Source of the DNA: an uncultured Clostridia bacterium
GTDB taxonomy: Bacteria; Bacillota; Clostridia; Oscillospirales; Ruminococcaceae
NCBI GenBank assembly: GCA_947627235.1
Contig: CANQVG010000005.1
Coordinates: 1 to 64,000 of the forward strand
Direction of reading: 5' to 3'
Length of the DNA stretch: 64,000 bases
The notes under the pieces are model-generated. The model did no database searches, was not told the origin of the DNA, and worked only from the letters and a program-made list of their open reading frames with translations. Shown here in pieces: positions 15,408 through 24,047 of the stretch (position 1 is its first letter; each line of letters opens with the position of its first letter). The translations under genes were made by a program, and so were the position numbers.

Positions 15408-17450
15408 TCAAAATTCATCACTTGCAAGCAAATCTTTCATAGAGTCGTCGTAAAAGTTGAACTGCGCCTTTCCGTTGCGTTTTCCGTAATACAAGGCGGC
15501 GTCCGCAGCGTGCAGAAGCTTCTCATAATTGCAGCCTACCTTGTTGCTGAGCGCGACTCCTATCGTGACGGAAACCTTGTAATTATCGTAGGTTCCGCAG
15601 ATGCTGCGGCGTATTCTGTCCACGGTCTTTTCAATGTCGGTCTTGTATTCCAGAAACATAAGGAACTCCTCACCGCCGTAGCGACCCGAAACGTCAGTCT
15701 GACGGATGCTGTCCCGCAGATTTTTGGCGACAAATTTCAGAACCTCGTCGCCGAACATGTGTCCGTATACGTCGTTAGCTTTCTTAAAATCGTCGATATC
15801 TATTATCGCAAGGGCAAATGTGCCGTCGCGGTGATCGAGCATCTTAAGCTCTATCTGCTGCCTTGCGCTTGTCCGGTTCAATAGACCGGTAAGCTGATCT
15901 CTGGCAGCCTTTTTTTCAAGCTCCTGCATCTTAAGATGGGTGTCGTGAATGTCCTGAACTATTCCCATAACACCCTCAAACCTCGGCTCCGCATCGACCG
16001 ACCAGAGCGAACGGGTAACCAGTCTGCACCAACGAACCTCTCCCTCTATTCTGAGCGGAAAGTCGAGCCGCATCTCGGGGTGGTCGTAAGAGGTGGAAAG
16101 CGCGCCCTGAGCGAGTCTGTCCCACGAGCCTTCTCCTAAAATCTTCTGAAGCCTCGGGTCTTTATCCGGATTCATTATTATTTCGTCTACGCCGAGCTTT
16201 TTGGCTCCCCACACCGAAAACGTTATCATCGGCGGATTGATACCGTATTCAAACTGTATAGACTCGGTCATAGAAGCATAGAAATTGTTTCTTACGCGTT
16301 CTCTGTCCAACAGACGAAGCGTGCGCTTTGAAACTCCTCCGCCCTCATTTCTGAGCGCCTCCTCAGAAATATTGCGAATCTTTTTTCGCTTTGCCTCTTC
16401 GAGAGGGTCATCGGCGAGGGCGTCGCGGAACCTGTCGACGTTTTCAGTGAGACATTCCAAAAGAAGCGGATTGAAAACGCCGCATTTGCCGGCGACTATC
16501 ATATCAATGGCTTCCTCGTGAGAAAACGGCGGCTTGTAAACCCTTTCGCTGGTGAGAGCGTCATACACGTCCGCCAAAGAAACCACCTGCGCCGAAATCG
16601 GTATATCGTCGCCCTTGAGTCCGTCGGGATATCCCCTGCCGTCGTAACGCTCGTGGTGCCAGCGGCATATCTCATAGGCGGTTTTTACAAGCTGTTCCTG
16701 CTGATGTACCGGCAGATCGCTTATCATATTCGCGCCTATCGCCGAATGGGTTTTCATTATCTCAAACTCTTCGTCCGTAAGTTTGCCGGGCTTGTTGAGT
16801 ATCTTCTCGTCTATCGCCATTTTGCCGATATCGTGAAGCGCCGAGGCGGTGCTTATCATCGATATGTCCGCCATAGTGAGATTATAGCGGTCGGTCTTGC
16901 GCGCAAGACAGCTCAGAAGCAGATCCGTAAGATTTCTGACATGAAGGATATGTAACCCGCTTTCGCCGTTCCGAAATTCCATTACGTGGCTCAGAATGTC
17001 TATCATAAGGTCGCCCTGACGCTCTTTTTCGTAAACCTGATCCTCCACAAGGCTTATAAGACGCTTTTGTTTCGCATACAAAAGTATCGTGTTGACCACT
17101 CTGCGCTGTACTATAATTGCGTCGAACGGACGGGCTATAAAGTCGGTTGCGCCAAGCTCATACGCCCTCTCAACGTGAGAGGAGCTCGTCTCGGCAGAAA
17201 TGATAATAACCGGCACATCCCCTATCCATCCATTCCGGTTCATAGCTTCGAGAACCTCAAATCCGTCCATTTTCGGCATAACTATGTCTAAAAGCATAAG
17301 TGACAGCTCAGACACACTCGTCCTGAGTATTGAAACCGCCTGAGCTCCGTCCTCCGCCTCAATTATATCATAACTGTCGCTGAGCATATCCTCGAGTATT
17401 GAGCGGTTCATTTCCGAGTCGTCGGCTATCAGAATTTTTTCTTTCTTCAT
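15408..17450 (-). CDS. Response regulator with HD-GYP, PAS-like and GGDEF domains (cyclic-di-GMP turnover)
   Basis: 680 residues. A receiver domain (about 1-120, phospho-Asp in LLDIVMPKMDGFE) is followed by an HD-GYP phosphodiesterase (about 145-335; HDIGK and HHERYDGRGYPDGLKGDDIP), a PAS-like sensor (about 380-500) and a GGDEF diguanylate cyclase (about 515-675; active loop GRYGGEEF). Both opposing c-di-GMP activities therefore look intact in one protein. The start at 17450 has GGAGG 6 bases upstream; the longer frame to 17480 lacks a ribosome site. The gene leads a unit whose second member is the broken Hpt remnant at 15265-15387. Confidence 0.9.
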   Translation of the reverse strand: MKKEKILIADDSEMNRSILEDMLSDSYDIIEAEDGAQAVSILRTSVSELSLMLLDIVMPKMDGFEVLEAMNRNGWIGDVPVIIISAETSSSHVERAYELGATDFIARPFDAIIVQRRVVNTILLYAKQKRLISLVEDQVYEKERQGDLMIDILSHVMEFRNGESGLHILHVRNLTDLLLSCLARKTDRYNLTMADISMISTASALHDIGKMAIDEKILNKPGKLTDEEFEIMKTHSAIGANMISDLPVHQQEQLVKTAYEICRWHHERYDGRGYPDGLKGDDIPISAQVVSLADVYDALTSERVYKPPFSHEEAIDMIVAGKCGVFNPLLLECLTENVDRFRDALADDPLEEAKRKKIRNISEEALRNEGGGVSKRTLRLLDRERVRNNFYASMTESIQFEYGINPPMITFSVWGAKKLGVDEIIMNPDKDPRLQKILGEGSWDRLAQGALSTSYDHPEMRLDFPLRIEGEVRWCRLVTRSLWSVDAEPRFEGVMGIVQDIHDTHLKMQELEKKAARDQLTGLLNRTSARQQIELKMLDHRDGTFALAIIDIDDFKKANDVYGHMFGDEVLKFVAKNLRDSIRQTDVSGRYGGEEFLMFLEYKTDIEKTVDRIRRSICGTYDNYKVSVTIGVALSNKVGCNYEKLLHAADAALYYGKRNGKAQFNFYDDSMKDLLASDEF

Positions 17451-17576
17451 ATTTTCCTCCGTAAACGATATATTATCCAACTCACTTCTGAATCGTACAT
17501 TATCTCATATTACAGTTATTATAATTATTACACATATTTGCGGAGAAATCAATATAAAGTTTTGAGTCAGAAAGCT

Positions 17577-17606
17577 AAAAAATGCCGCACCTTTTCGGTG
17601 CGGCAT
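17577..17606 (-). terminator. Terminator of the dockerin esterase gene
   Basis: ATGCCGCACC (17582-17591) pairs with GGTGCGGCAT (17597-17606); the minus strand continues into TTTTTT. Confidence 0.8.
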
Positions 17607-17629
17607 CTGTAATCAAAAGAAACTGTCGG

Positions 17630-18760
17630 TCAGAAAATATAACGTATAAAGTTGTAGAAACCGGTTTTTACGGAACCTCCGTGATTGGCTCCGGGGATGT
17701 CGTAGCAGATGTGCTTTACGCCGTTGCGGGTCATAATCGCGTCATACTTTTTGTATGTATCGCCGACCACTTCATCGACAGTGCCGCCGCATATCATAAG
17801 CAGACTCGGGCTGTATCCCTTGCCCTCAAAGGTCAGTTCGTCTTCGGAAAGCTGCCCGACGTGTTCCATTGCCCAGTCCCTCATAGGAGTAAGTCCGGGC
17901 GCGGGAGCGAAAGCCCCGCAGTAGGCAAACAGGTCGGGGCGCTTAAATCCTATGAACAGCGCTTCTCTGCCTCCCATCGAGAAACCGGCGATAGCGGTGT
18001 TGTCCCTGTCGGTCAGCACCGGATAATTCTCTTTTATAAACGGCATCAGGTCGTTTACAAGGTCGTTGATGAAGTTATCATACGGCAAAACAGCCTGAGG
18101 ATCGAAAGCGGGCTGCTGATTCGGGTCGGACGAGGCATACATATTCGGGAATACGATTATCATATCCTTGGCAAGCCCGTCTTTTACGAGGTTAGTATAG
18201 ATACACGCGATATTCATATCGCTGTCTCCCAGCAGCGTTCCTTCGTTGCCGAATATTCCGTGAAGCATATAAAGAACAGGGTACTTTTTGGAACTGTCGT
18301 AATTCGCGGGAAGAAGAACGTTTACTCCTCTGTCGAGACCCGTGGTATTAGAATGATAGAATCTGTGTTCGGCGGTCGGATAGGTCACGCCGCTGCGGCG
18401 GTCATATGCTGAGGACGGAACAGATGTCTCTATTTTGACATTGTCCATAAGGTCGCCCTTCGGAGCATCAAGCTTTGCGAGAACCCTCAGTATCGCGACG
18501 GCATCCGAGAGGTCGACTTTACCGTTTTGGTCATAGTCTGCCGCAGGCGAGATGTAATCGTTCGGAGTAATATGAGAAAGATATCTCAGAATATCAACCG
18601 CGTCGGAAAGATTCAACGTTCCGTCGCCGTCAACATCGCCGAGAATCATAGAGCGGGTTGACGCAAACGAGACGGGTATATTTTCATATGCTGCCGAAGG
18701 AATGGTGAAACATCCGATAAACACAAGCGCCGACAGCAGTACCAAAACAAATCTCTTCAT
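17630..18760 (-). CDS. Secreted dockerin-containing carbohydrate esterase
   Basis: 376 residues: signal peptide (1-24, MKRFVLVLLSALVFIGCFT...AAYE), a type I dockerin (about 38-100) with two calcium loops (DVDGDGTLNLSDA and DYDQNGKVDLSDA), then an alpha/beta-hydrolase (about 115-376) with the oxyanion-side LHGIFGN, the nucleophile in GFSMGG and the catalytic His near GANHGG. The dockerin implies docking to a cohesin scaffold, hence a cellulosome-like complex; no cohesin is in this window. I use the ATG at 18760, which begins the signal peptide, rather than 18820, which overlaps the -35 box. An inverted near-copy lies at 3-569. Substrate: acetyl or feruloyl groups on hemicellulose, undecided. 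Confidence 0.9.
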   Translation of the reverse strand: MKRFVLVLLSALVFIGCFTIPSAAYENIPVSFASTRSMILGDVDGDGTLNLSDAVDILRYLSHITPNDYISPAADYDQNGKVDLSDAVAILRVLAKLDAPKGDLMDNVKIETSVPSSAYDRRSGVTYPTAEHRFYHSNTTGLDRGVNVLLPANYDSSKKYPVLYMLHGIFGNEGTLLGDSDMNIACIYTNLVKDGLAKDMIIVFPNMYASSDPNQQPAFDPQAVLPYDNFINDLVNDLMPFIKENYPVLTDRDNTAIAGFSMGGREALFIGFKRPDLFAYCGAFAPAPGLTPMRDWAMEHVGQLSEDELTFEGKGYSPSLLMICGGTVDEVVGDTYKKYDAIMTRNGVKHICYDIPGANHGGSVKTGFYNFIRYIF

Positions 18761-18791
18761 ATGTATCAGTTCCTTTCCAAATAATAAAACA

Positions 18792-18820
18792 ATTATAGCA
18801 GTTATTGCGGCAAAAATCAA
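18792..18820 (-). promoter_or_regulatory. Promoter of the dockerin esterase
   Basis: On the minus strand TTGATT (18815-18820), 17-base spacer, TATAAT (18792-18797). The rest of the gap to 19035 holds nothing I can identify. Confidence 0.6.
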
Positions 18821-19035
18821 CTGTTTTCTTATACAAATTCAAAATCACAAATATGCCGAGATAAAACACGTCAAACGCTTTGTCTGCGGGGGCTACCGCA
18901 TAAAGGACGCATTATCGTCGAGACAGAAAGAGCGGGTCGGCATCGGTGTCCAAAAATGTAAGAAGACGGTTATAAGCGCGGTTATATACAGTCGAAGCCT
19001 TGGCTTTTGACGGCGTATGTTGCTATATTTGGCAC

Positions 19036-19063
19036 AAAAAATCCCCCGAAAACGGGGGATTTT
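19036..19063 (-). terminator. Terminator of rplM-rpsI
   Basis: ATCCCCC (19041-19047) pairs with GGGGGAT (19054-19060), flanked by A6 on the plus strand (T6 in the transcript). Confidence 0.85.
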
Positions 19064-19078
19064 AAAGTGATGCAAAAA

Positions 19079-19480
19079 TTATCGCTTCGAGAACTGAGGA
19101 GCGCGGCGGGCTGCCTTGAGTCCGTATTTCTTTCTTTCCTTCATTCTCGGGTCGCGGGTCAGGAAGCCCGCTGCCTTGAGCTGAGGTCTGAGCTCGGCGT
19201 TGTACTGCAAAAGCGCTCTCGAAAGACCATGGCGGATTGCTCCCGCCTGACCTGAGACGCCGCCGCCTGCAACGGTGCAGACGATGTCAAACTGCTCGGC
19301 AAGACCAACGAGGTTGAGAGGCTGACGGACAATCAGCTTGAGGGTGTCAAGACCAAAGTAATCGTCGATATCACGGCCGTTCACGGTGATTCTGCCGGTA
19401 CCCTGATAAAGACGTACTCTCGCTACAGAGTGCTTTTTACGGCCGGTGCCGTAAAAGTAAGGATTCTTGGATTCGTACAT
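19079..19480 (-). CDS. rpsI: 30S ribosomal protein S9
   Basis: 133 residues, normal length. The conserved YGTGRRK-type start ([15 protein letters not shown]), the [14 protein letters not shown] loop and the invariant C-terminal tail PQFSKR, whose last Arg contacts P-site tRNA, are all present. It follows rplM by 17 bases in the universal L13-S9 operon. Confidence 0.98.
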   Translation of the reverse strand: MYESKNPYFYGTGRKKHSVARVRLYQGTGRITVNGRDIDDYFGLDTLKLIVRQPLNLVGLAEQFDIVCTVAGGGVSGQAGAIRHGLSRALLQYNAELRPQLKAAGFLTRDPRMKERKKYGLKAARRAPQFSKR

Positions 19481-19497
19481 GATTTTCCCTCCTCTGA

Positions 19498-19932
19498 TTA
19501 AAGCTCAATTTCAATCGCCTCGGGCTTCTGAGCGGTATGAGGATGCTCGCTGCCCTTATAGGCTCTGAGTCTGGTAAGCGAATTAGCACCGATGGTGTTC
19601 TTGGGAAGCATGCCCTGAACGGCAAGCTTCATAGCCTTCTCGGGCTCCTTTGCCATCATATCGGAATACTTGTATTCCCTGAGATGTCCGATCCAGCCGG
19701 TGTGCCACTTACGGGTTTTCTTCATAAGCTTCGAGCCGGTGAGAACCGCCTTATCGCAGTTGATGATGATAACGTGATCTCCGCAGTCGACGTGGGGAGT
19801 GTAGGTGGGCTTGTTCTTTCCGTTGAGGATAGAAGCGGCTGCCGCAGCAACACGTCCGAGCGGCTTGCCCGCGGCGTCTATAAGATACCACTTGCGCTCA
19901 ACATTCTGCGGATTTGCCATGAAAGTTGACAT
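19498..19932 (-). CDS. rplM: 50S ribosomal protein L13
   Basis: 144 residues. Recognised by [19 protein letters not shown], the [12 protein letters not shown] segment and the [18 protein letters not shown] signature. AAGGAGG lies 8 bases before the ATG. First gene of rplM-rpsI, with its own promoter and a structured leader that may bind L13 for feedback control. Confidence 0.98.
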   Translation of the reverse strand: MSTFMANPQNVERKWYLIDAAGKPLGRVAAAAASILNGKNKPTYTPHVDCGDHVIIINCDKAVLTGSKLMKKTRKWHTGWIGHLREYKYSDMMAKEPEKAMKLAVQGMLPKNTIGANSLTRLRAYKGSEHPHTAQKPEAIEIEL

Positions 19933-20012
19933 TATAGTTTCCTCCTTATAGAAGTTAGAGAATCAGAAGACAGAAGCATAAATCGCTGTTTCTTGCCGCT
20001 GCCAACGTAACA
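19933..20012 (-). ncRNA. Probable ribosomal protein leader upstream of rplM
   Basis: About 80 transcribed bases separate the promoter and the start codon. They contain G-C rich pairable stretches around GTTGGCAGCGGCAAG and the GCTTCTGTC region. Firmicutes rplM mRNAs commonly carry an L13 leader; a covariance-model search would be needed to confirm this one. Confidence 0.35.
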
Positions 20013-20018
20013 GGTTGT

Positions 20019-20047
20019 ATTATATTCTTCCGTTTTCCATTTGTCAA
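20019..20047 (-). promoter_or_regulatory. Promoter of rplM-rpsI
   Basis: On the minus strand TTGACA (20042-20047), 17-base spacer, TATAAT (20019-20024): a full consensus promoter. Confidence 0.75.
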
Positions 20048-20153
20048 GTGATTTTTTCAACTTTTTCAAAATATATTTCATAAACTCTTGATTTCGCGCG
20101 ATTTCTCTTGATTTATCTTTGATTCTCGAAAATCATTTCAATTTTTTGAAATG

Positions 20154-21575
20154 TTATCTGTCAAAAGTGAAGTAGTCAAACTGCGCATCTCCGTCGCCGC
20201 TGAACTCGAAGTAAACGGCGTGTTTGCCTACGATTCCCGCCGTGAGCGGAGCGCAGTAAGCGGTATTTCCCTCTTTCATCTCAAACTCCGCGACAATTCT
20301 TCCACAGTAGCTGTCAAGGCGTACCTTAACGGTCATAGGCTTGGTGAGCGCCGCCGCTACGGTCACGCTCTTAGGGGCGTTCGCGCCGAACTGAATGTAG
20401 CGGAAGCCGACCGTTGTGCCGTCCTTGATGTTCACTACGGGCGACGAAACGCCGTCGACCTGCTCGTACACCGGCTTGACATAAGCCTGATGAAGCGGAC
20501 TGATGTGGCAGGCGTAACCGGCGGAAATTATCTTGTAGGCGTCGATGCCGTTGATATGTCCGCCCTGAGAGGTCATCTCGACAGGCTTCGAGGATACGGG
20601 TTCGCCGCCGACATATGTAATATCGCCGATGTAGATTTTGCCGTCCTTGCCCATAGCGACGTCGACGGGTTCAAGCATACCCTGACGCGAAAATTCGTTG
20701 ACGCCGGTCTGGCGGTGGTAAAAGACGTACCACTTTCCGTTTATCTCGATTATCGAACCGTGATTGTTGCCCCACTTATAGGTCTGCCTGCCGGTTCCGT
20801 CGGGGAGCCTGATTATTTCGCCTCCGTTAAACGAGATATCTCCGCCTTCCTTGAAATCTCCGAGAGGAGAATCGCTGTATTTGTAAGAAAGGAAGCCGTT
20901 GCAGTGTTCGTAAACTCCCAGCTCCGGCACGGGAGTGGTGTAGCGCTTTGAATATATGTAAACATATTTTCCGTTGACCTTTCGTGGACTCGAAGCCTCA
21001 AAGAAAGCGTCGCGCGTGTCAACTCCCTGCTCGTTGTTCTTGGGATTCCAAGGGTCTATAGTGTGACCCATAGGGTCGGCGCGGAAAGTGCCTTCCTTTA
21101 TAGTAGCCATATCGTCGTTAAGCTCCGCGCAGAACGAGCGGCAGAAGCCCCAGTAGGCGTAAACTCTGCCGTCGTCGTCGACCAAAATTCCGGGGTCGAA
21201 GCCGAGCTGTGTCTTTATCGGGTTTTCAAAAGGTCCCGCCGGATTTTTGGAAGAAGCGACCATAATCTGTCCGCCTCCGCGTTCGGCGGCGTAGAGATAG
21301 AAAGTGTCGCCCTTTTGCACGACGTCGGGTGCGTAAAGGACGGAGCCGTCCGTTGCGGTGTAGCATACTCCGTGGCAGGTCCAGTTTGTAAGGTCGTCGA
21401 CCGGCGCGCTCCATACCACCTGATCGGGACCGCAATAGGCGGTTTTGAGGGTGTCGTGAGAGCCGTAGACGTAAACGCGCTTCTCACCGTTGTATTCAAA
21501 GACGCGCGGCTCGCCGTCGGGAACGTGCTCCCAAAGCGGCAGATAGGGGTTAGCGGATTTTAAACGTTCTTTCAT
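20154..21575 (-). CDS. Glycoside hydrolase family 43 enzyme with C-terminal CBM6-like domain
   Basis: 473 residues, no signal peptide. The N-terminal five-bladed propeller (about 1-310) has the HDT turn near the first blade, DPGILVDDDGRVYAYWG and the general-acid Glu in FFEASSPRKVNGKYVYIYS. The C-terminal 120 residues (from about 340) form a beta-sandwich like CBM6. This resembles arabinofuranosidase/xylosidase members of GH43. The ATG at 21575 has AAGGAGG 8 bases upstream. It is the last gene of the four-gene minus-strand operon with the GH8 exo-oligoxylanase, suggesting removal of arabinose or xylose from imported xylo-oligosaccharides. Confidence 0.88.
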   Translation of the reverse strand: MKERLKSANPYLPLWEHVPDGEPRVFEYNGEKRVYVYGSHDTLKTAYCGPDQVVWSAPVDDLTNWTCHGVCYTATDGSVLYAPDVVQKGDTFYLYAAERGGGQIMVASSKNPAGPFENPIKTQLGFDPGILVDDDGRVYAYWGFCRSFCAELNDDMATIKEGTFRADPMGHTIDPWNPKNNEQGVDTRDAFFEASSPRKVNGKYVYIYSKRYTTPVPELGVYEHCNGFLSYKYSDSPLGDFKEGGDISFNGGEIIRLPDGTGRQTYKWGNNHGSIIEINGKWYVFYHRQTGVNEFSRQGMLEPVDVAMGKDGKIYIGDITYVGGEPVSSKPVEMTSQGGHINGIDAYKIISAGYACHISPLHQAYVKPVYEQVDGVSSPVVNIKDGTTVGFRYIQFGANAPKSVTVAAALTKPMTVKVRLDSYCGRIVAEFEMKEGNTAYCAPLTAGIVGKHAVYFEFSGDGDAQFDYFTFDR

Positions 21576-21672
21576 AATGTCCTCCTTATCAGAATAATTC
21601 ACTGTGGTATTTCAGTCTGTCGTTTTCGGTGATTTTTCTTATGACCCTGCAGGGGCTACATCCTTTGTATGT

Positions 21673-22476
21673 TTATACTCTGTTTTGAACATACACGCCT
21701 ACTAAAATCAGCATTGCAAACAAGATGCCTATAACCTTAAAAACCGTCACGGCGATTCTTGCGGGAAGGCTTTTCTTTTTACCGTAATCTATATCAGTGT
21801 AAAGCGCCGGAGAGGACGCTTTCCCGCTTTCGTCGCAGGTTATTCCGTACTTTTTGCACCAGTAGTATTTAAGAAAATTGGCAGTGCCAACGGACAATAT
21901 AAGAACAATAAAGAACAATACGCTTTTATAAATTATCTCCGATGTTCTTTCGCTGACATTATGAGACACCAACCTTGCTATACACATTCCGATACTTCCC
22001 GTCACACCTCCTCCAAAAGCCATAATTACGCCATAGCTATGCTTTTTATTGAGGTATCTTCCGCTTTTAACGAGCAAAACCGTTATGCCGATATAACTCA
22101 TATTAAAAACAATAATAATCGCAGTTAATATTAGCTTTACAGCGATACTCTCGGAGACATTCGGCAGCGGCATATATAACCACAGCAAAAAGTATAAATC
22201 CATAAACATTGCCTCTATTCCGTTTACCAAAAACCTCAGCGGGAAAGAATCGTATCTTCTGATGTTTTTTGCAAAGACAGGTATCGCCGCGATGTAAAAC
22301 ACTGTAAGCAGAAGAAAAATAATGCTGTACGGCAGAATGACATCTGACAGTATCCCGTAAATTATGAATATGTAGGTTAAAAATCCATAAACAATTCTCA
22401 GTCCTTTAATAGCGGAAAGGGAAATGTAGTTTTCGCAGTAATAATAAACATAGCTTTTTGCTTTTTCGGCGTCCAT
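21673..22476 (-). CDS. Unknown membrane protein in the GH8/GH43 operon
   Basis: 267 residues with about seven hydrophobic helices (near 25-40, 48-68, 85-103, 112-136, 148-170, 183-203, 243-262) and a soluble insertion YYWCKKYGITCDESGK with a CxxxxxxxC pair. I do not recognise the family. GGAGAATAAAT precedes the ATG, and only 17 bases separate it from the GH8 gene upstream, so it is co-transcribed. Context suggests a role in sugar uptake or envelope function, but nothing in the sequence shows transport motifs. Confidence 0.75.
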   Translation of the reverse strand: MDAEKAKSYVYYYCENYISLSAIKGLRIVYGFLTYIFIIYGILSDVILPYSIIFLLLTVFYIAAIPVFAKNIRRYDSFPLRFLVNGIEAMFMDLYFLLWLYMPLPNVSESIAVKLILTAIIIVFNMSYIGITVLLVKSGRYLNKKHSYGVIMAFGGGVTGSIGMCIARLVSHNVSERTSEIIYKSVLFFIVLILSVGTANFLKYYWCKKYGITCDESGKASSPALYTDIDYGKKKSLPARIAVTVFKVIGILFAMLILVGVYVQNRV

Positions 22477-22493
22477 ATTTATTCTCCCAATAT

Positions 22494-23633
22494 TCAGTAT
22501 ATTTGGTACTCCCCCGCAAGCATCAGCAGCGAAAACAGATATAGGCAGTTGTCATAGTAGCGGCGGTTGCCCTCTCTGAGTGGGGTGTTCCAGAACTGCA
22601 TAACGCATTTTTTCGCGAGTTCAAGCTCATCGGCATTGGCACCGTCCGCTGCGGCAAGGCTCGCCGCAGCCTTCGTCGCGATTATCGCAACCGGGTGCAT
22701 AGCCTCCTCGCCGGTAAAGGTGCCGTCGGGGTGAGGGACAAGGTGCCATTTTTCGCCGGCGTTCTCAAAGAAGCGCTGATGCCTGCGGCAGTTTTCGGTC
22801 TGCCATTCGTCCGCCCTATTCCAAACCCAGTCGAGCGCAATATTATATATGGTGCGGTAGGAATCGGAATAGTGCAGAGACGCATGTCGGTTGAAGCTGT
22901 GCGCCAACAGACTGCCGTCGTAGTTGCCGTAGTCGGCGCAAAGACCCGTTACGGGGTGGCAGGCGGTATGCAGATATTTCCGGCTCGCCTCCGAAGCCCT
23001 GAGCCAGAAATCGCGGTCGCGTTCGTCGCAGTTGTCGGCAAAAAGCCTGTAAAAATGCGGAAGATGATAGGAAGCGTCGGTAAACGGGCAGCCCGGGACG
23101 AATTTTATAAGGTAATTGTCGTCGCTCCACATAACGTCGCCCTGCTTATCGCCATCACCGTTACGGTGAATACAGTCGCGAAGAATGGTCTTCGCCCACT
23201 CGGAATAGTTGTATATCCCCTCGCCGTCTCCCCAGCGGTGAGAGGCGAAAATAAGCGCCATAGCGTAGTATTCCTCGCCGTCCGGCGCGGGACCGCGGGA
23301 ATTTTTCTCTCCCGAAGGCTTGCAGCTCCACGCGAAATAGCCCGCGTTATGACCCTCGGTCATATACATATAGGTCATCGACCACTTCCAGATGCGGTCA
23401 AACTCCTCCTTTTTGTCGAGCTGAACGCACATCATCATACCGTAGGACATTCCTTCGGTGCGGGCGTCGATATTTCCGGTGTCCTCTATATAGCCCATAT
23501 CCGGCTCCACGGGGTGGTAGATTCTCTCGTCCTCAGTGCCGTAGAACATCGTATTGAAACAGTCGTTTATTCTTTTGTCTATATCGGACTGAGCAATTCC
23601 CAGCTCCGCAAGAAGATTCCTGTAGGTTTTCAT
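22494..23633 (-). CDS. GH8 reducing-end xylose-releasing exo-oligoxylanase
   Basis: 379 residues, no signal peptide, the size of Rex enzymes (EC 3.2.1.156), which remove xylose from the reducing end of short xylo-oligosaccharides. The general acid is E60 in DARTEGMSYGMMM, and the expected base is D257 in LHYSDSYRT. The (alpha/alpha)6 barrel motifs YFAWSCKPSG, DGEEYYAMALIFASHRWG and FVPGCPFTDASYHLPHFY are intact. It overlaps the DUF1292 gene upstream by 4 bases. With the GH43 in the same operon it makes a cytoplasmic xylo-oligosaccharide module. Confidence 0.9.
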   Translation of the reverse strand: MKTYRNLLAELGIAQSDIDKRINDCFNTMFYGTEDERIYHPVEPDMGYIEDTGNIDARTEGMSYGMMMCVQLDKKEEFDRIWKWSMTYMYMTEGHNAGYFAWSCKPSGEKNSRGPAPDGEEYYAMALIFASHRWGDGEGIYNYSEWAKTILRDCIHRNGDGDKQGDVMWSDDNYLIKFVPGCPFTDASYHLPHFYRLFADNCDERDRDFWLRASEASRKYLHTACHPVTGLCADYGNYDGSLLAHSFNRHASLHYSDSYRTIYNIALDWVWNRADEWQTENCRRHQRFFENAGEKWHLVPHPDGTFTGEEAMHPVAIIATKAAASLAAADGANADELELAKKCVMQFWNTPLREGNRRYYDNCLYLFSLLMLAGEYQIY

Positions 23634-23914
23634 GATAAAAGACCCTCCTCGCCGTGCGCGCGCTCGTAGTCGCGAAGCTTGGATTCAAGCATCGCCCACT
23701 CTTCCTCCGTCTCTATCGGACTGAGAGTAAGTGTCTTGTCGTCGGGGTCAAAAATCGAGGCGAAAACCTCAGTGTCGCCGTTTTCGTCGGTAGTGTTCTC
23801 GGTGTAAACAATGTAGCACCTTCCGGTCGCGGTGTTCTTAAACGTAAATAGTACGTCAACGTCCATAATCTCGTTGTTTTCGTTGACTACCGTCATTATT
23901 GCCTTATCTGCCAA
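23630..23914 (-). CDS. DUF1292 family protein
   Basis: About 94 residues of the DUF1292 (YrzB-like) family: a small beta-rich acidic domain with the typical FTFKNTATGRCYIVYTENT strand pair and the SPIETEEEWAMLESKL end. I use the TTG at 23914 because AAAGGAG lies 7-9 bases before it; the GTG at 23935 lies upstream of that ribosome site. Function of the family is unknown. It usually sits in housekeeping loci, so being first gene of a xylan operon and overlapping the GH8 start is unusual. Confidence 0.8.
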   Translation of the reverse strand: MADKAIMTVVNENNEIMDVDVLFTFKNTATGRCYIVYTENTTDENGDTEVFASIFDPDDKTLTLSPIETEEEWAMLESKLRDYERAHGEEGLLS

Positions 23915-23944
23915 TCTTAACTCTCCTTTTTTCACGGATAACTG

Positions 23945-23973
23945 ATTCTATCACAGTTTGAACCTGTATGCAA
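23945..23973 (-). promoter_or_regulatory. Promoter of the DUF1292-GH8-GH43 operon
   Basis: On the minus strand TTGCAT (23968-23973), 17-base spacer, TAGAAT (23945-23950). Confidence 0.55.
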
Positions 23974-24009
23974 TATCATAAACGTATATTTTTGTTGTAT
24001 TTTTCGCGA

Positions 24010-24041
24010 AAAATAACCGCGGGCTTATTTGTCCGCGGTTA
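24010..24041 (-). terminator. Terminator of the beta-helix protein gene
   Basis: TAACCGCGG (24014-24022) pairs with CCGCGGTTA (24033-24041); the minus strand continues TATTTTTCG. Confidence 0.75.
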
Positions 24042-24047
24042 CCTATA

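Noticed and set aside
18821-19034. Possible small RNA or gene between the esterase promoter and the rpsI terminator
   Set aside because: No reading frame with start signals, no promoter-terminator pair and no stable fold was evident.
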